A DNA stretch of 64,000 nt from an archaeon (GCA_021823325.1 JAKAOG010000002.1:1-64000), one strand, 5' to 3'; positions 54,980 to 64,000 are shown, counted from the first letter of the stretch. Notes: generated by a model not told the origin, from the letters alone. Numbers and translations: made by a program.

Positions 54980-56377
54980 TTAACCCCTGACCCTCTTCCA
55001 CACGGTCCCGCGCGGGGTGTCCTCCACGACGACCCCTTCCGAGAGGAGCTCCTTCCGCAGGCGGTCAGACTCCGGGAAGTCCTTCCTTTCCCTCGCTTCG
55101 TCCCGCAGACGGATGAGCTTCGCCAGCCTGGGGTCGAGGGGCTCTTCTTCAAAGTCGAGGACCCCCAAGACCTCGTTCGCCCTGGAGAGCGCGTCCAGCG
55201 CCGCGTCCGCGCCCTTCCTGCCGAGGGTCCCGCCGTCGATCATCGTGTTGAGCTCCTTCGCGAACCCCATCGTCGCCGTGATGGCGGCGGGGGTGTTGAG
55301 GTCGTCATCCATCGCAGACTCGAAAGCGTCGAGGAACGCCCCCACCGATTGCGGGACGGACGCCGGGCCGCCGCTGACCGAGCGGAGGCGCGCCAGGACC
55401 TCCTGGAGCTTCGCGCGCTGCGAGCGCGCCTGGCCCAGGGCCGCCTCGGTGAGGTCGACCAGGTCCCTGTACCTTGCCGAGATCAAGAACATCCTGATGG
55501 TCAGCGGCTCCCACCCCTTGGCGACGAGCTCCCTGAAGGTGATTATGTTCCCGGAGGACTTGTGCATCTCCTCCCCCTTCACCATCAGGAACTCGGAGTG
55601 GAGCCAGTAGTTCACGAACTTCTTCCCGGTGGCCGCTTCGGACTGGGCGATCTCGTTCTCGTGGTGGGGGAACTTCAGGTCCATCCCGCCGGTGTGGATG
55701 TCGATCGTCTCTCCGAGGTACTTCATCGACATGGCGGAGCACTCTATGCTCCATCCCGGGCGCCCCTTCCCCAGCTCCGTCTCCCAGAACACGTCCCCGT
55801 CGTCAGGGTCCCACGCTTTCCAGAGGGCGAAGTCGGCGGCCTCCGTCTTCTCTTCGTAGTGGTCACTGGAGACCCGCCCGGCCGGCTTCAGCGAGTCGAG
55901 CTTCACCCCCGAGAGCGCGCCGTAGTCCTTGAACTTCGAGACCGCGAAGTAGACTGAGCCGTCAGGGGCGGAGTAAGCGAACCCCTTCTCCCTGAGCGTG
56001 CGGATCAAAGCGAGTATCTCTTTCAGGTGCTCCGTCGCCCTCGGATACTCCTCCGCCCGCTCGATGTTGAGGGCGTCGAGGTCCTCCATGAAGGCGGCCG
56101 TGTAGAACTTCGTCAGCTCCTCCAGGGGCTTCCCGGACTGCTTCACCCCTTTGATTATCTTGTCCTCGACGTCTGTTATGTTCTTCACCTGGACCACCCT
56201 GAACCCCTTGTGCTCCAGGAGGCGCCTGAGCACGTCCTCGAAGACGAAGGTCCGGAAGTTCCCGATGTGGGCGTAGTTCCAGACCGTGGGGCCGCAGGTG
56301 TACATGCGCACCTCGCGCTCCCGGATGGGCTTGAACGGCTGGAGGCTCCTCCCCAGGCTGTTGTAGAGGCGAAGCAA
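54980..56377 (-). CDS. cysS: Cysteinyl-tRNA synthetase
   Basis: YTCGPTVWNYAHIGNFRTFVFED, GWSIECSAMSMKYLG, DLKFPHHENEIAQSEA, KSSGN. Confidence 0.95.
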   Translation of the reverse strand: MLRLYNSLGRSLQPFKPIREREVRMYTCGPTVWNYAHIGNFRTFVFEDVLRRLLEHKGFRVVQVKNITDVEDKIIKGVKQSGKPLEELTKFYTAAFMEDLDALNIERAEEYPRATEHLKEILALIRTLREKGFAYSAPDGSVYFAVSKFKDYGALSGVKLDSLKPAGRVSSDHYEEKTEAADFALWKAWDPDDGDVFWETELGKGRPGWSIECSAMSMKYLGETIDIHTGGMDLKFPHHENEIAQSEAATGKKFVNYWLHSEFLMVKGEEMHKSSGNIITFRELVAKGWEPLTIRMFLISARYRDLVDLTEAALGQARSQRAKLQEVLARLRSVSGGPASVPQSVGAFLDAFESAMDDDLNTPAAITATMGFAKELNTMIDGGTLGRKGADAALDALSRANEVLGVLDFEEEPLDPRLAKLIRLRDEARERKDFPESDRLRKELLSEGVVVEDTPRGTVWKRVRG

Positions 56378-56465
56378 GGCTGAGCCCCATGTGGGGGCTC
56401 GTGATAAAAGGAGACCGGGCCGCTCAACGCTAATAGCGGACGGCGGCGGCGGAGCCTGCGAACGC

Positions 56466-57088
56466 GTGGACTACACAGAGGCCGCTGCGTCGGTGATCGC
56501 CCTCGCTCTTGCGGCCCTCGCCGTGGTCAGCCTGCAGAACATAGCGCGCCGCGGGACCGCCCGGGGCGGAGCAGATGCGAGCGCGGAGGTGGAGCTGGAG
56601 CGGTTCGGCGCGCCCATAATGCTCGCGGGGGTCTCGACCGTCCTTCTCTTCCTGTTCAGCTGCGCCTTCGTCGCGTCGGCGTGGCTCGGGGTCCCCGACC
56701 CCGTCCCTGCGCTGCAGCTCCCACAGTCGGGCCCGGTGGCCGTCGGGGGGCGGCGCTGTTCGCGGCAGGGGCCGCCCTCTTCTCGTGGAGCGTCCTGGCC
56801 AGGGGGAGGCATGCGGTCGGCTGGGAGATGCCGCCTGACCACATGCTCGTGGTCACGGGGCCCTACAGGTACGTCCGCCACCCTTCGTACGCGGGGTACA
56901 TGCTGATGTTCGCCGGGCTCTTCCTAGCGACGCTCGACCTGGCCGCCGCCGTGCCGCTGGCGGGGGTCTTCGGCTACTACCTCCTCAGCCGGGAAGAGGA
57001 GAAGATGCTCCGGCTCAGATACGGAGGGGAGTACGCGCGCTACATGGAGCGGACGGGGAGGTTCGTCCCGCGCCTAAGGGCACGGTGA
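56466..57088 (+). pseudogene. Isoprenylcysteine/phospholipid methyltransferase-like (ICMT) gene, frameshifted in a G run
   Basis: N-terminal TM half in frame of ORF 56391..56906; C-terminal half (MLVVTGPYRYVRHPSYAGYMLMFAG) in frame of ORF 56681..57088; restoring one G at 56745-56750 joins them. Confidence 0.75.
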
Positions 57089-57147
57089 GTCGGGGAAACA
57101 AGCGGCGCTGGAGTCTCTCAAAATAAAAAGGAACGGGAGAGAAAATC

Positions 57148-57303
57148 CTACTTCAGCTTGCCAATCCTGAAGATGGTCTTACCGCAGGAAGCGCATGCTC
57201 CCTTGATGGCGGGCCGGCCATTCTTCAGTTTGATTTGCTTGGGATTCTTGATCTCCCGATTCTTCTTCTTCTCGTAGACGCAATAGCCTGTTACAGCTGC
57301 CAT
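57148..57303 (-). CDS. Small zinc-binding-like protein (DUF5679-like)
   Basis: MAAVTGYCVYEKKKNREIKNPKQIKLKNGRPAIKGACASCGKTIFRIGK. Confidence 0.8.
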   Translation of the reverse strand: MAAVTGYCVYEKKKNREIKNPKQIKLKNGRPAIKGACASCGKTIFRIGKLK

Positions 57304-57670
57304 ATTGCCTCGGCACCAATCCGGGCTGTTTCCTATATAAACCTGAGCCAACGGGGCTCAAATTGGGGTTTTCTGGGGTCGGACGCTGTTTTGAGGGCGA
57401 ATTTGGTTTGCAACGCCTTTCCGCCTAGGTTGAAGCCCTCCGGATTCCTGAGGAATCAGGAGTTAGGGTGTCCCTCTACCGTCTCGACGCACCGGTTTGA
57501 CGAAACGCGGTAAGGCGCATTCGAGGAGTCGGCAGCCCGCTCCCTTCGCCCTTCCCCCGTTTGGAAAAGAAAGACCATATCGTCGGCCGGTGGCACCGGA
57601 AAGGGAAGAAACCAATCGCCACGCCCCAGCGCGGACGATTCGATTATAGAGGAACTTTCCCGCCCTCCCC

Positions 57671-58846
57671 GTGTTGCTCAGGTCGGTCCACGACGTCAGG
57701 GCCCTTTCCTCGCTGATCTTCGCGAGGGTGGTCTACGCTGTGAACTGGATGAACTTCGCAGCTGTCTTCTATCTTATGGAGGCCGAGCTCGGGACAAACG
57801 TCTCCGGACTTGGCACGCTCACCGCGGCGTTCTACCTCGGCATCGGGATCATGCAGGTCCCTGGAGGGGTCCTCGCGGCGAAGCTCGGGCCGAAGAAGGT
57901 GGTCAACGTCGGGATATTCGTCTCGTCTGTCGCGGTCCTCGGGACCTCCGCGGCGACCACGGTCGCGGAGATGGCCGTCCTCAGGTTCCTCGTGGGGACA
58001 GGGATGGCGTTCGTCTTCGCGCCGGGCGTCGTCATCGTCGCCAAGCTGATCCGCGGAGAGAAGTCAGGAATCGGCGTCGGCCTGTTCAACTCCGCGTTCG
58101 ACCTGGGAGGGTTGCTCGCGCTCTTCGGATGGGTCCTGCTCGCGACTGAGATCGGGTGGAGGCAGAGCCTTGCGGTGAGCGGGGGGCTGGGGGTGCTCAC
58201 GGGGGCGCTCGTCATCCTCTACGCGCCGAAGGACGAGCTGGACGACGAGTTCAGGGTCAGCGGCGCTTCGCTGAAGGCGATCCTAGCCGACAGGCAGCTC
58301 GTCCTGCTGGGGCTGGGGACGCTCGGTTTCGGCATAGCCAACACGGTCATCTCGGGGTTCATGGTGCTGTACGTCGTCGAGTCGCTGGGGCTCTCCGGGT
58401 ACGTAGGGGGGCTCATAGCGAGCATGGTCACGGTCGTCCCGATATTCACCGCCCTGTGGGGAGGGAGGCTCTACGACAGGATCTCGAAGCACAGGCAGAT
58501 AATGGTGCTCGCCCTGCTCGGGAGCGCCGCCTCCCTCGCCCTCGGGGCGCTCCACTCTGTCCCCTCGGCTCTGGCGTGCGCCGCGCTCGGCGGGGTCGTC
58601 GCGGGGGTCGGGTACACCTTCGCCTTCGCGGGCGCGAGGGACCTCAACAGGGCGGGGCCCGCGTATGAAACGCTGGCCATCGCCTGGGTCAACAGCATCT
58701 CGCTCACCGGGTCTTTCCTCCCGCCGATCTTCTTCTCGTTCGTCGTCCAGTCGATGGGGTACACGCAGGGGTGGCTCTGGAGCGGCGGACTGACCCTCGT
58801 GTTCCTGGTCCCTGTCTTCCTGATGGTGGAGACCTGGCGGCGCTAG
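57671..58846 (+). CDS. MFS transporter
   Basis: 12 TM; LGTLTAAFYLGIGIMQVPGGVLAAKLGPKKV motif. Confidence 0.88.
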   Translation: MLLRSVHDVRALSSLIFARVVYAVNWMNFAAVFYLMEAELGTNVSGLGTLTAAFYLGIGIMQVPGGVLAAKLGPKKVVNVGIFVSSVAVLGTSAATTVAEMAVLRFLVGTGMAFVFAPGVVIVAKLIRGEKSGIGVGLFNSAFDLGGLLALFGWVLLATEIGWRQSLAVSGGLGVLTGALVILYAPKDELDDEFRVSGASLKAILADRQLVLLGLGTLGFGIANTVISGFMVLYVVESLGLSGYVGGLIASMVTVVPIFTALWGGRLYDRISKHRQIMVLALLGSAASLALGALHSVPSALACAALGGVVAGVGYTFAFAGARDLNRAGPAYETLAIAWVNSISLTGSFLPPIFFSFVVQSMGYTQGWLWSGGLTLVFLVPVFLMVETWRR

Positions 58847-59826
58847 AGCGGGGTGGCGATTATCTCGTCCCCCTTCTTCACGGAGACTTCGAGCCCCTTC
58901 AGGCCTATCTCCTTGATCTCCGGGACCTGGATCCCGAGCTCTTCGATCTTCGACCTGTGCCGCGTTATGGCCTGCATCCACGCCTCGGACCTCTCCTCCA
59001 CCTTGGGGACCCCCAGCCCTGACTTCGCGGCGAGCTCCTCGAGCTTCTGGTCGTACTCGAAGAAGTCGGCCGGGAGCTTCCAAAAGTCCTCCATCGGCCT
59101 GAACAGCAGCGGGGACAGATAGATGAAGCCGTGCTTGAGCTGCCTGGATATCAGCGCCTTGTCGTCCTTGGACATCCGCTCCGCCAGGCGCTCCAGCATC
59201 GTCAAAGTCCCGGTGAGGTGCCTCGACTCGTCCCTGGTGATGTTCTTGAAGGCGCCCGCATAGACCTTGTTGGTCGACCTCTCGCCCACCTCCCTGAAGA
59301 TGAGCTGTGCCCCTATCTCCGCGAAGAAGAAGCTGGAGAAGATCAGCTCCAGCGGGTACTTCCCCCACGCCTGGTTGAACGCGCTCCAGTAGCGCGCCCC
59401 GTTCTCGTAGAGCGACATTATGTTCCTGTGAGCCTTCTCTTCGAGGGTCGTCTTCGGCTTGAACCTGTACGGGAAGTTGGGGCATACACGGGCGCACGCG
59501 CGCCTGCAGACTTCGTCGTGCCTGCACTCGTCGAAGGCGACGGCGGTGAGGAACTTTTTGGTGGGGTCCTCGAAGTGGTGGGTCGCCGCCTGGACGGCCG
59601 CTGAGCCGAACGCGCCTATCCCCGACTTTTCGAAGAGCGCGAGCTTGCAGAGCCAGTAGGCCTGAGCGACCGCCTCGTCCGACGAGAAGTTCTTGGCGTC
59701 GCATTCGTCCCAGGGGAGGTCCACGGGGCTCCAGTTCTGGGAGAACCAGAGCTCGTAGCTGCGCAGCAGCGTCTCCGACACGACGTCCCAGTTCCCGGGG
59801 AAAACGTTCGGCTCTTCGCTCCCCAT
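58843..59826 (-). CDS. Ferritin-like diiron-carboxylate protein
   Basis: Two ExxH motifs (FDECRHDEV and TRDESRHL) with partner Glu in preceding helices. Confidence 0.75.
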   Translation of the reverse strand: MGSEEPNVFPGNWDVVSETLLRSYELWFSQNWSPVDLPWDECDAKNFSSDEAVAQAYWLCKLALFEKSGIGAFGSAAVQAATHHFEDPTKKFLTAVAFDECRHDEVCRRACARVCPNFPYRFKPKTTLEEKAHRNIMSLYENGARYWSAFNQAWGKYPLELIFSSFFFAEIGAQLIFREVGERSTNKVYAGAFKNITRDESRHLTGTLTMLERLAERMSKDDKALISRQLKHGFIYLSPLLFRPMEDFWKLPADFFEYDQKLEELAAKSGLGVPKVEERSEAWMQAITRHRSKIEELGIQVPEIKEIGLKGLEVSVKKGDEIIATPL

Positions 59827-59837
59827 GCCCGAATCTC

Positions 59838-60275
59838 CTATGAGGACAGGACCACAACCGTCCCCTTCATCCAGGCGCTGTGGTAGATGCAGTAGTAAGA
59901 ATAGTTCCCAGGCGTGCTGAAGGTGAAGGACCAGCTAGCCCCTGGCTTCACGTCGCCCGAGTTGAACGCCCCCGAGGTCGAGGTCACGGTGTGGGTGAAT
60001 ATGTCCTCGTTGTGCCAGGTGACCGAGTTGTTCTTCCCGATCACGACGGTGATGACAGGCGGGTCGAAGTTGAGCTTCGTGTTCCCTCCCACGCCGTTGG
60101 GCATGATGACCGTCCCGCTCGCCACAGGCCCGCTTCCGCCGTTCAGCGGCGGCTGGAGCGCGTCGCCCAGACCGACCGCGAGTCCGGCGAGGACTATGAG
60201 CCCGACCGCCAGCAGCCCCAGGAGTATCCACTTTGGGGAGTACTCGCTCTCCTCCTTGGAGTCGAAGAGGCTCAA
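59838..60275 (-). CDS. Membrane-anchored cupredoxin (type 1 copper)
   Basis: N-terminal TM; IFTHTVTS and YYCIYHSAWMKGTVVV (C-x2-H-x3-M ligand set). Confidence 0.9.
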   Translation of the reverse strand: MSLFDSKEESEYSPKWILLGLLAVGLIVLAGLAVGLGDALQPPLNGGSGPVASGTVIMPNGVGGNTKLNFDPPVITVVIGKNNSVTWHNEDIFTHTVTSTSGAFNSGDVKPGASWSFTFSTPGNYSYYCIYHSAWMKGTVVVLSS

Positions 60276-60529
60276 CCCTGCGAAGCCACCACCGTGATCA
60301 GGAGGCCGGAGATGAACATCAGGGGGATGATCACCATCAGGATGAGGGTGCCCGGCTCCTCTTTCAGGTTCATGTAGAACGCCACGACCGCGGCCGCCTG
60401 GCTGATCGCGAACGCGATTATCGCCCCTGTTTCAAAGAATATGTTGGAGACCGCGTACGAGACATACACCTCCGCCACCACCGCGACGAGGGTGTAGATC
60501 CAGACGGCGACCAGGACAGAAGACTTCAA
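60272..60529 (-). CDS. Cytochrome c oxidase subunit IV-like three-TM protein
   Basis: Three TM, located between coxAC and the cupredoxin. Confidence 0.7.
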   Translation of the reverse strand: MKSSVLVAVWIYTLVAVVAEVYVSYAVSNIFFETGAIIAFAISQAAAVVAFYMNLKEEPGTLILMVIIPLMFISGLLITVVASQG

Positions 60530-60539
60530 CTCATTTCAC

Positions 60540-62924
60540 CTATAGGAGATAGAAGAGCGGGAAGAGGAAGACCCAGACGAGGTCGACGAACGCCCAGTAG
60601 AGGGCGAAGTTTTCTATCGCGGAGTAGTTGTCCTTCGTGTAGTGCCCGGACAGCGTCTTCTTCATCAGTATCGCCATCACGATCAGCCCGGCGGTCACGT
60701 GGGCGCCGTGCAGCCCAACCAGGAAGTAGTACGCGCTGGCGGCGAGCTGGTTCATCGGGTTGGTCGAAGCGATGGTGAACCCGGTCCCGGCCAGGTCGGT
60801 CCACTCGGCTATCTTTATCCCCATGAAGGTCGCGCCCAGGACGAACGTCGTGGCGAGCCAGCCGAGGAGAGCCCTCTGGTTCCCCTTCTTGATGGAGAGG
60901 ACGGCCATGGCCATCGTGAACCCACTGCTCACCAGGACCAGGGTGTTGAACGTGCCGAGGGGGACGTCGTGTATCGAAGTCCCGAGGGGGAACCCTGGGA
61001 CCGACTCGATGATGAACAGGTAGGCGCTGATGAACGAGCCGAACAGGATGACCTCGGACGAGAGGAAGATCCACATGCTCAGCTTCATCTTGGGGATCGC
61101 GTTGAACGGCCACCTCTCCTCTCCCTGGTCCCGGACGGAGAACCTCCCGGCCATGTCGTCCTTGACCCAGGCCCCGAGGGTGTAAGCCCCGATCAGGGCT
61201 CCCGCCACCATCACAACGATCCCTCCCAGATCGGGATAGAACGGCATCCCTGAGAAGAACAGCAGGGCCCCAAGACCGAGCATGAACGGCCTGATGCTCG
61301 TGTGTCCCGGATGCTCCGCGTGCGCGTCCGCGGCGGCGTGGGGGACTGATGCGGGAGCAGGTGAGGCGAGCTGGCCTATCCATCCCCCCTTCGGAGTCGC
61401 CTGGTCTTCCATGGCGGGGGACGCGGGGCCGCCTGGCGCCGACCACTCGAGGTCGCTGGAGTTCCACGGGTTGGGCCCTGACGGCTTCCCCCTGTACCAG
61501 GTGTGGACGACGTTGTACGCGAGGAGGGCCTGTGAGAACACGAAGATGTAGGCGCCGACCGACGCGACCATGTTCGCCAGCGGGAGGACCCCGGTGTTGG
61601 GGTAGGTGAACACCCTCCTCGGCATGTCGGAGAGGACCGCCATCGGCGCGTACAGTATGTTGAACCCGATGAAGGAGAGGACGAAGTGGAGCTTGCCTAT
61701 GTTCTCGTTGTACATCCTCTTGGTCATCAGCGGGAGCCAGTAGTAGATCCCCGCGAAGAGCCCGAAGATGGTCGCCCCGACCATCACGTAGTGGAAGTGC
61801 GAGACCACGAAGTAAGAGCCGAAGAACTCCCTGTCGAGGACGGGAGAGGACAGGAACACCCCCATCAGCCCGCCTATGATGAACAGGACGACCGCGCCCA
61901 CGATGAACAGGAACGGGGTCTTGAACTCGATGCGGCCCTTGACGAGCGAGAGGATGAACGAGATGACTATGACGCCGAACGGTATGGATATCGCCTCGGT
62001 CGACACGTCGAAGACGTCCTGCAGCGCGAGGGGGATCCCTGTCAGGAACATGTGGTGCATCCAGACCCCGAAGCTGAGCGGGAGCACGACGAGCGCGGTG
62101 GAGATCAGGATCCAGTTCCGCCCCGCGAGCGGCCTCCCCGTCATGGCAGGAAGGACGTTGGCGACGACCCCGAACGCAGGGAGGAGCACGATGTACACCT
62201 CCGGGTGCCCGAAGAACCAGAACAGGTCGTCCCAGAGTATCGAAGGGTCGATGCCCGGGACGCTGAGTATCGCCGGGCTGGTGAAGAAGACGGTTCCCAG
62301 GACCCTGTCAGACATGTTCAGCGTGAAGGCGGCTATCAGAGTGGGGAAGGCGTAGAGCATCGCGGTGGTGGTGAAGAGCGCGAACCAAGTGAACATCGGT
62401 ATCTTGGAGAACCCCATCCCTTTGGTCCTCATCCAGAGGATGGTCGTGATGATGTTGATGCTCCCGAGGGTGACAGAGACCGCGAGGAGGAGGAGCCCGA
62501 TGTACACCAGGCTAGGGCCCGGTCCCGGCTGGAAGTTCGCCCCGGAAAGAGGCTGGTAGGTGGTCCACCCGGATTGGGCCGAGCCGCCGGGGACGAAGAA
62601 GCTGGCGACGGCCATGAGCCCTCCGCTGAGGAAGAGCCAGTAGCTGAGGGCGTTTAGCCTAGGGAGCGCGAGGTCGTCCGCCCCGATCTGGAGCGGGACT
62701 ATGTAGTTGAAGAAGGCGATAGCGAGCGGAGAGAGGAACCAGAATATCATGATCAAGCCGTGCATGGTCACCGCCTGGTCATAGTAGAGAGCGGTGAGGA
62801 AGTTGTTGTCAGGGACCGCGAGCTGCGTCCTCATGAGCAGCGCCAGGGTCCCTCCGGCCATCCCGAAGTAGAGGGAGGTGAACAGGTAGAGGAGCCCGAT
62901 GTCTCTGTGGTTGGTTGTCGTCAG
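60540..62924 (-). CDS. Fused heme-copper oxidase subunits I and III, candidate CTG start
   Basis: FGHPEVYIVLLPAFG, WMHHMFLTG, SHFHYVMVG; subunit III region WIFLSSEVILFGSFISAYLF; TTTNHRDIGLLYLFTS lies upstream of the first ATG at 62861. Confidence 0.92.
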   Translation of the reverse strand: MTTTNHRDIGLLYLFTSLYFGMAGGTLALLMRTQLAVPDNNFLTALYYDQAVTMHGLIMIFWFLSPLAIAFFNYIVPLQIGADDLALPRLNALSYWLFLSGGLMAVASFFVPGGSAQSGWTTYQPLSGANFQPGPGPSLVYIGLLLLAVSVTLGSINIITTILWMRTKGMGFSKIPMFTWFALFTTTAMLYAFPTLIAAFTLNMSDRVLGTVFFTSPAILSVPGIDPSILWDDLFWFFGHPEVYIVLLPAFGVVANVLPAMTGRPLAGRNWILISTALVVLPLSFGVWMHHMFLTGIPLALQDVFDVSTEAISIPFGVIVISFILSLVKGRIEFKTPFLFIVGAVVLFIIGGLMGVFLSSPVLDREFFGSYFVVSHFHYVMVGATIFGLFAGIYYWLPLMTKRMYNENIGKLHFVLSFIGFNILYAPMAVLSDMPRRVFTYPNTGVLPLANMVASVGAYIFVFSQALLAYNVVHTWYRGKPSGPNPWNSSDLEWSAPGGPASPAMEDQATPKGGWIGQLASPAPASVPHAAADAHAEHPGHTSIRPFMLGLGALLFFSGMPFYPDLGGIVVMVAGALIGAYTLGAWVKDDMAGRFSVRDQGEERWPFNAIPKMKLSMWIFLSSEVILFGSFISAYLFIIESVPGFPLGTSIHDVPLGTFNTLVLVSSGFTMAMAVLSIKKGNQRALLGWLATTFVLGATFMGIKIAEWTDLAGTGFTIASTNPMNQLAASAYYFLVGLHGAHVTAGLIVMAILMKKTLSGHYTKDNYSAIENFALYWAFVDLVWVFLFPLFYLL

Positions 62925-62959
62925 CCAGCGCCGAAGCCAAGCGGTTGCCCCCGTCTAGA

Positions 62960-63586
62960 TCACCCGGAGCTCTGGAACGCGGCCCATGCGGAATCGCTCA
63001 CCACCGTCAGGTTCGCCACCATGAAGGAATGACCTACCCCGCAGAGCTGATAGCAGCGGATGGCGTCCACGTATGACCCCGTGTTCGGCATCTCGAACCA
63101 CGCCTGGTTCACCTTGCCTGGTATGGCGTCCTCCTTCACCGCGAGCATCGCGATGCCGAATGTGTGATAGACGTCTTTGCTGGTGATGTTGAGGATTATC
63201 ACCTGGCCGGCTGGGACCGTGAGGTTCCCCACGTTGAACGCCCCGTTGGGGTAGGTGAAGTTCCACCCCCACTGGAACCCGGTGACCTTGATCGTGATGG
63301 CGTTGGGGTTGTTGGGGATCTCGATGTTCGTGCTGCTCGCGAACGTCTGGTACCCTGCCGCGCCCAGGGCGAGCGCCATTATCACCACGATCGCTACCAC
63401 CACCCAGATGCTCTCGGGCCCCTTCTGGGGTGGGGGGGAGTTGGGTCTCCGCCTGTACTTGAACGAGAAGAAGAGGAGCATCCCGATGACCGCCCCGCCT
63501 GAAAGGATGGCGGACACCAGGTACCAGTCGAGCAAAAAGTTGAACGTGGCCGCAGTAGGGGGAACAGAAAGTAGTCCCGAAAGCAT
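62960..63586 (-). CDS. Heme-copper oxidase subunit II with CuA site
   Basis: Two TM then cupredoxin with CYQLCGVGHSFM CuA motif. Confidence 0.95.
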   Translation of the reverse strand: MLSGLLSVPPTAATFNFLLDWYLVSAILSGGAVIGMLLFFSFKYRRRPNSPPPQKGPESIWVVVAIVVIMALALGAAGYQTFASSTNIEIPNNPNAITIKVTGFQWGWNFTYPNGAFNVGNLTVPAGQVIILNITSKDVYHTFGIAMLAVKEDAIPGKVNQAWFEMPNTGSYVDAIRCYQLCGVGHSFMVANLTVVSDSAWAAFQSSG

Positions 63587-63725
63587 TAGGTCGTCCGTGA
63601 ACTCGCGGCCCTTATACGGGATATAAGCTTTGGCGGGACTTGCCTGCCCTCCCCCGGGCTGTGCGGACAGGTCGGGGACATGGGATATAACGCATAATTA
63701 TCATGAAAAACCGAGGCGCAATTGC

Positions 63726-63836
63726 GGTGGGGTGGCGGAGCGGTTACGCGTGCGCCTGCAGTCGCTTTGCGTCAGTGAGCGCATTCACATGGGTCCGAAT
63801 GTGGGCCTGAGCCCTCAGGGAGTCCCATCCCCACCT
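63726..63836 (+). tRNA. tRNA-Cys(GCA) with two predicted introns (63762-63777 and 63800-63822)
   Basis: Spliced product GGTGGGGTGGCGGAGCGGTTACGCGTGCGCCTGCAGAGCGCATTCACATGGGTCCGAATCCCATCCCCACCT folds as a 72-nt cloverleaf with GCA anticodon and U73. Confidence 0.8.
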
Positions 63837-64000
63837 TTTCATTTAACGCGAAGGCCAAGCCTGTCAGACTGGAGTGCGCTCGCGAGGGCCCTTTGCTTTC
63901 TTGTTATCACGAACCCCACCCGAGCCGCGTAGGCACGAAGGGAACCTGCTCTAATGTAGACGAGGTAGATGTTCTTGTTCGCGTGATATGCCACCCCCTT

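Noticed and set aside
58283-59857. 524-aa minus-strand ORF
   Set aside because: Shadow frame across the diiron gene and MFS gene; low-complexity composition.
1-64000. CRISPR arrays, rRNA genes, prophage structural genes
   Set aside because: No regularly spaced repeats, rRNA-like segments or phage structural proteins were recognised.

Overview
GC-rich archaeal chromosomal segment of TACK type. Support comes from CdvB/ESCRT-III (two copies), CdvC/Vps4, archaeosine TgtA, Alba, L38e, L40e, aCPSF-like RNase, archaeal AspRS and an intron-bearing tRNA. A Nitrososphaeria/Thaumarchaeota-like placement is inference only. Most of the window is housekeeping: IleRS, CysRS, AspRS, succinyl-CoA synthetase, NnrD, TgtA, RNase HI, and an A-type heme-copper oxidase operon. 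Accessory pieces include two RHH-led toxin/protease-like modules, a lower-GC island with an APS-kinase/histidine-phosphatase fusion, a STAND regulator, a class III cyclase-TPR protein, and a peptide-modifier-like radical SAM/SPASM protein. Signals the ORF track does not show: (1) a tRNA-Cys(GCA) at the right edge that folds only if two introns are removed, one of them inside the T-loop; (2) two degraded fragments of the same DDE transposase family, at 28.1 and 41.7 kb; (3) a truncated crenactin-like gene; (4) a methyltransferase broken by a one-base slip in a G run; (5) a 55-aa L40e gene; (6) three conserved-looking genes with no ATG/GTG/TTG start, including the coxA-coxC fusion. No CRISPR array or rRNA was seen. 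All family assignments were made by eye from motifs; no searches were run.
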